Assembly (NCBI RefSeq): GCF_001449115.1
Contig: NZ_LAIJ01000010.1
Span: 620,001 to 684,000, forward strand
Source of the DNA: Occallatibacter gabretensis
GTDB taxonomy: Bacteria; Acidobacteriota; Terriglobia; Terriglobales; Acidobacteriaceae
Direction of reading: 5' to 3'
DNA length: 64,000 nucleotides
Position numbers and translations under genes: made by a program. The notes below the pieces were generated by a model, which was not told where the DNA came from, did not search any database, and saw only the letters and a list, made by a program, of their open reading frames with translations. Shown piece by piece: positions 61,259 to 64,000 of the stretch (its first letter is position 1; each line of letters starts with the position of its first letter).

Positions 61259-64000
61259 ATGAGCAGGGAATGGATAGTGAGATCGTTTTATCTTCTTGTT
61301 TTGTGCTTGAGCGGAACAGCGGCAATGGCTCAAACAGTTACCGGTTCTGTGCGCGGCGTGATATCCGACCCCACCGATGCTCGATTGGCTGGAGCAAAGG
61401 TGACCATCACTAACGCTGGCACCGGAGTCACTGGACAAACCATTACCGACAAAAGCGGATTGTATGATTTTGAGTTTCTGGTGCTTGGAAGCTACACCGT
61501 TTCCGCAACCGCGCCAGGCTTCGAAACTGGCAGCGTAGGTCCATTCCAATTGCAGATTGACCAGATCGCAACGGCCGATGTGCATCTACAAATCGGCAAG
61601 GCGTCTGTCACCGTGAACGTGGGGGAGCACTCACTGTTGTTGAACACAGAAAACTCCACCGTGAGCACGTCAATCAGTTCGAATACATTGGAAAACATGC
61701 CTTTGGATGGGCTGAATGTTCAAACCGCGACTCTGTACTTGCCGGGATCAGTCAATCCAAATTCTGCTCTGATGGGCGGAACGCAAGGCACCGAGCGCGA
61801 TGCCTTTACCGTGCATGAGGGCTCACCGTCGGATGTTCAGCCGTCATTCAATGGTAATCGTCAGCAGTCAAACAGTTATATTCTGGACGGCGTCGATATC
61901 AATGAGACTCTGCAAAATGGTCTCGGTTACAATCCTTCGCCCTACTCGATACAGGAAGTTCATGTCATCACCGGTAATGCGGACGCCGAGTATGGGAACG
62001 TAAACGGCGGCGAAATCGTGATGGTCACGAAGAACGGAAGCAACCAGTTTCATGGAAGCATCTTTGGATTTCATGAGGGCGGTGGACTTACCGCCAATAC
62101 CTGGGCGAACAAGAACGTCGGAAGCCCGAGAGCCAGTTATACGCAAAATCAGTTTGGTGCGGCGGTAGGCGGGCCCATCTTCAAAAACAAGCTGTTCTTC
62201 TTCGGCAACTATGAAGGGTTCCGCAATAACTCTACCGGCATAGGTTCGGCGGGTGTCCCCACTTCGGCAATGCGCGGCCTTTCCACTTCATCAGGGCCTA
62301 ACGACACGGCTTCGACTTGTCCAGCTGGTTATGGGGATTTTGCTGCAGCGGTGTCTTATTACGGAATGACCGGTTTGTGGAATACGACCAATGGATACAA
62401 TAACGAAACTCTCTATCCGGGCCCTACCGGTAATTGCGTACCAATCAATCCAAACAATCAATTGTTTGCGTTTCTGCTGAAGAATCCCCAGGCTTTTCCA
62501 CTGCCCAACCATGCCCCTGCGCCCGGTGCCCTACTTGGTGGTAATTATCAAGGAATCAGTTCTAACACCACGCATAATGATCAGGGCGATCTTCGTTTGG
62601 ACTATACCATCAATTCTAAAGATACTCTGATGGCCAAATTCAGCTATGGCGATGCATGGGACCAGCCTCTTCAGGTTCCCGTGGCAGCGGTAATCCCGTT
62701 TACCGATGACTACCCGTTCACCAACATCGCAGCCGCATGGACGCACATTTTCTCGCCAACGATAGTCAACAACGCTCGTGTTGGATTTACCCGCATCTCT
62801 CTCGATGCCAGTATTCCGAAGGATCTATCAGGACTCTTTGGGACGGACGGGAATAGCAAGACCGGCATCGGTATGCCTTCGAGTTTCAGCCAGACAAGTC
62901 CTGGTTTTTCTTACATTGATGTGAGCAGCGGGGAGGGCTGGGATATTAGTAATTTTGGCTCAGAGCCGCCTATTCAAGGCTTCGCCGTCGATAACAATTT
63001 CGATTACAACGACGTCCTGAATTGGGAGCATGGTAAACACATAACTAAGTTTGGAGTTGAATTTCTGCGCTATCAGCAGAATTACTTTAGCTCGAGCGAT
63101 ACCGGTGGCACGCTGGGATATTTTGGGTATAACGGCAATGATACGGCTAACTGGAATAATTGCTGTGACGAAGGTTATGGGTTTGCTGAATTTCTTCTCG
63201 ATACCGCTTCCAAGGCTCAGATTTCCGGAGTTCAAGGCCCGTTCGGCCAACGCCAATGGCGTGATGCGGTTTATGTGCAAGATGACTGGAAGGTAACTCA
63301 AAATCTGACCTTGAATCTGGGCCTGCGATATTCCTACGAACAGCCGAATTATGAAGTTAACAACAAGATGGTCAATGTCAATCTGGCCTATGCGAAAGGA
63401 AAGCCCGCTGGCACTCCGATCAACTCCATGCTGGAGTTCGCGGGTCAAAAAAATGCAACCACCGGCACGACAAATAGCCGGGCTCTTATAAACCCCTATT
63501 ACCTGGGCTTTATGCCGCGCATTGGGTTTGCCTATAAAATGACTCCCAGTTTGGTCGTTCGCGGCGGCTACGGGAGCACCGACGAGTTGGAATCTACGGG
63601 ATCGTCTCTGCGCATGACGCAGAACGTGCAATTCCAGCCCGCAGTTACGAACAACTCGACAGGCCCCACTGGCACAACGCAGGGAAATGTCTTTTCACTA
63701 AGCAATGGCCTTGTTGGAAATCCGGCTGCAGCCTCCGGCGCCGGAGCCCAGTATTATGCCTGGGACCCGAATATGCGGCCGGCCGTGATCCAGCAATTTA
63801 ACCTGAATCTTCAATATCAGATCGGCGAGCACACGACGGTGCAGGCAGGCTATGTTGGCCAGACGGGCCAGCATCTGGCTGTTCCTTTGTGGGCTAATCA
63901 ATACACCAGTGACGACACATGTGCGAATCTTGGATCAGCAGCGGAGATTGACAGTTGCTACCAGACGATCGAGCCATACTTTGCGCTTGTCGGCAATCCA
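61259..64000 (+). CDS. Oar-like TonB-dependent receptor, 3' end beyond the window
   Basis: The first 914 residues of an outer-membrane receptor. The signal peptide is SFYLLVLCLSGTAAMAQ. A carboxypeptidase-regulatory-like domain follows (TGSVRGVISDPTDARLAGAK, then TDKSGLYDFEFLVLGSYTVS), then a plug with FNGNRQQSNSYILDGVDINE and VITGNADAEYGNVNGGEIVM, then barrel strands such as GGPIFKNKLFFFGNYEGF. The ATG at 61259 has GAGGG upstream. This type is massively expanded in acidobacteria and linked to plant-polymer degradation. Its C-terminal strand is outside the window. Confidence 0.9.
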   Translation, partial: MSREWIVRSFYLLVLCLSGTAAMAQTVTGSVRGVISDPTDARLAGAKVTITNAGTGVTGQTITDKSGLYDFEFLVLGSYTVSATAPGFETGSVGPFQLQIDQIATADVHLQIGKASVTVNVGEHSLLLNTENSTVSTSISSNTLENMPLDGLNVQTATLYLPGSVNPNSALMGGTQGTERDAFTVHEGSPSDVQPSFNGNRQQSNSYILDGVDINETLQNGLGYNPSPYSIQEVHVITGNADAEYGNVNGGEIVMVTKNGSNQFHGSIFGFHEGGGLTANTWANKNVGSPRASYTQNQFGAAVGGPIFKNKLFFFGNYEGFRNNSTGIGSAGVPTSAMRGLSTSSGPNDTASTCPAGYGDFAAAVSYYGMTGLWNTTNGYNNETLYPGPTGNCVPINPNNQLFAFLLKNPQAFPLPNHAPAPGALLGGNYQGISSNTTHNDQGDLRLDYTINSKDTLMAKFSYGDAWDQPLQVPVAAVIPFTDDYPFTNIAAAWTHIFSPTIVNNARVGFTRISLDASIPKDLSGLFGTDGNSKTGIGMPSSFSQTSPGFSYIDVSSGEGWDISNFGSEPPIQGFAVDNNFDYNDVLNWEHGKHITKFGVEFLRYQQNYFSSSDTGGTLGYFGYNGNDTANWNNCCDEGYGFAEFLLDTASKAQISGVQGPFGQRQWRDAVYVQDDWKVTQNLTLNLGLRYSYEQPNYEVNNKMVNVNLAYAKGKPAGTPINSMLEFAGQKNATTGTTNSRALINPYYLGFMPRIGFAYKMTPSLVVRGGYGSTDELESTGSSLRMTQNVQFQPAVTNNSTGPTGTTQGNVFSLSNGLVGNPAAASGAGAQYYAWDPNMRPAVIQQFNLNLQYQIGEHTTVQAGYVGQTGQHLAVPLWANQYTSDDTCANLGSAAEIDSCYQTIEPYFALVGNP

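Noticed and set aside
1-64000. CRISPR array, insertion sequence or prophage
   Set aside because: No regularly spaced repeats, transposase, or phage structural genes were seen on either strand.

Overview
The window looks like the chromosome of a soil acidobacterium (class Terriglobia type). This is inferred from the family mix: a secreted Oar-like TonB-dependent receptor with an N-terminal carboxypeptidase-regulatory domain, a winged-helix/Ser-Thr kinase/TPR fusion, a propeller/Y_Y_Y histidine kinase, DUF5107-TPR proteins and many Tat or Sec exported hydrolases. No rRNA, complete tRNA, CRISPR array, transposase or integrase gene was found.

Layout. (1) 1-2.4 kb: the end of a secreted concanavalin-like protein and a GH51 arabinofuranosidase. 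(2) 2.75-50.9 kb: an apparently accessory segment bracketed by two identical 37-bp copies of the 3' half of a tRNA-Lys(CTT) gene (2749-2785 and 50823-50859), with a 40-bp near-identical direct repeat just inside each one. This is the classic footprint of integration into a tRNA gene. (3) Inside it, 3.2-9.9 kb on the minus strand is a defence operon: TerB_N/TerB/TerB_C protein, BrxD-like ATPase and Lhr-like helicase, the composition and order of the Shango anti-phage system (SngA-SngB-SngC). SngA is split by a +1 frameshift at a run of eight A, and a perfect 19-bp palindrome lies just before its start. (4) 10.0-12.4 kb is decayed: an S24/LexA-like remnant, a truncated Rhs-type protein and a GyrI-like fragment. 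(5) 12.8-28 kb carries signalling and stress genes: a propeller histidine kinase, an ECF sigma factor/CNB-histidine kinase/SDR operon, alpha/beta hydrolases, a metallo-beta-lactamase-fold enzyme, a NarL-type regulator and a DNA-binding Ser/Thr kinase. (6) 27.9-46 kb is a catabolic or detoxification block: UbiD/UbiX with a CMD protein, SRPBCC, LLM flavin monooxygenase and VOC protein; several alpha/beta hydrolases and a MaoC protein; then a six-gene minus-strand operon (isochorismatase-fold hydrolase, amidohydrolase, aquaporin, outer-membrane channel, ring-cleaving VOC dioxygenase, esterase). (7) 46.6-50.5 kb: a second NarL-type regulator, another isochorismatase-fold hydrolase, Dps and an MFS exporter whose C-terminal ABM-like domain is a separate overlapping frame. 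(8) 51.0-64 kb: carbohydrate uptake and breakdown: a sodium/solute symporter with an overlapping 58-residue membrane protein, a NagA-like deacetylase, a secreted propeller protein, a GH42-like glycosidase, a DUF5107-TPR protein and a TonB receptor running off the end.

Functionally, the bracketed segment couples phage defence to a paralogue-rich toolkit for aromatic or ester substrates. The flanking DNA on both sides is polysaccharide metabolism. Family names come from recognised motifs; no database search was run.
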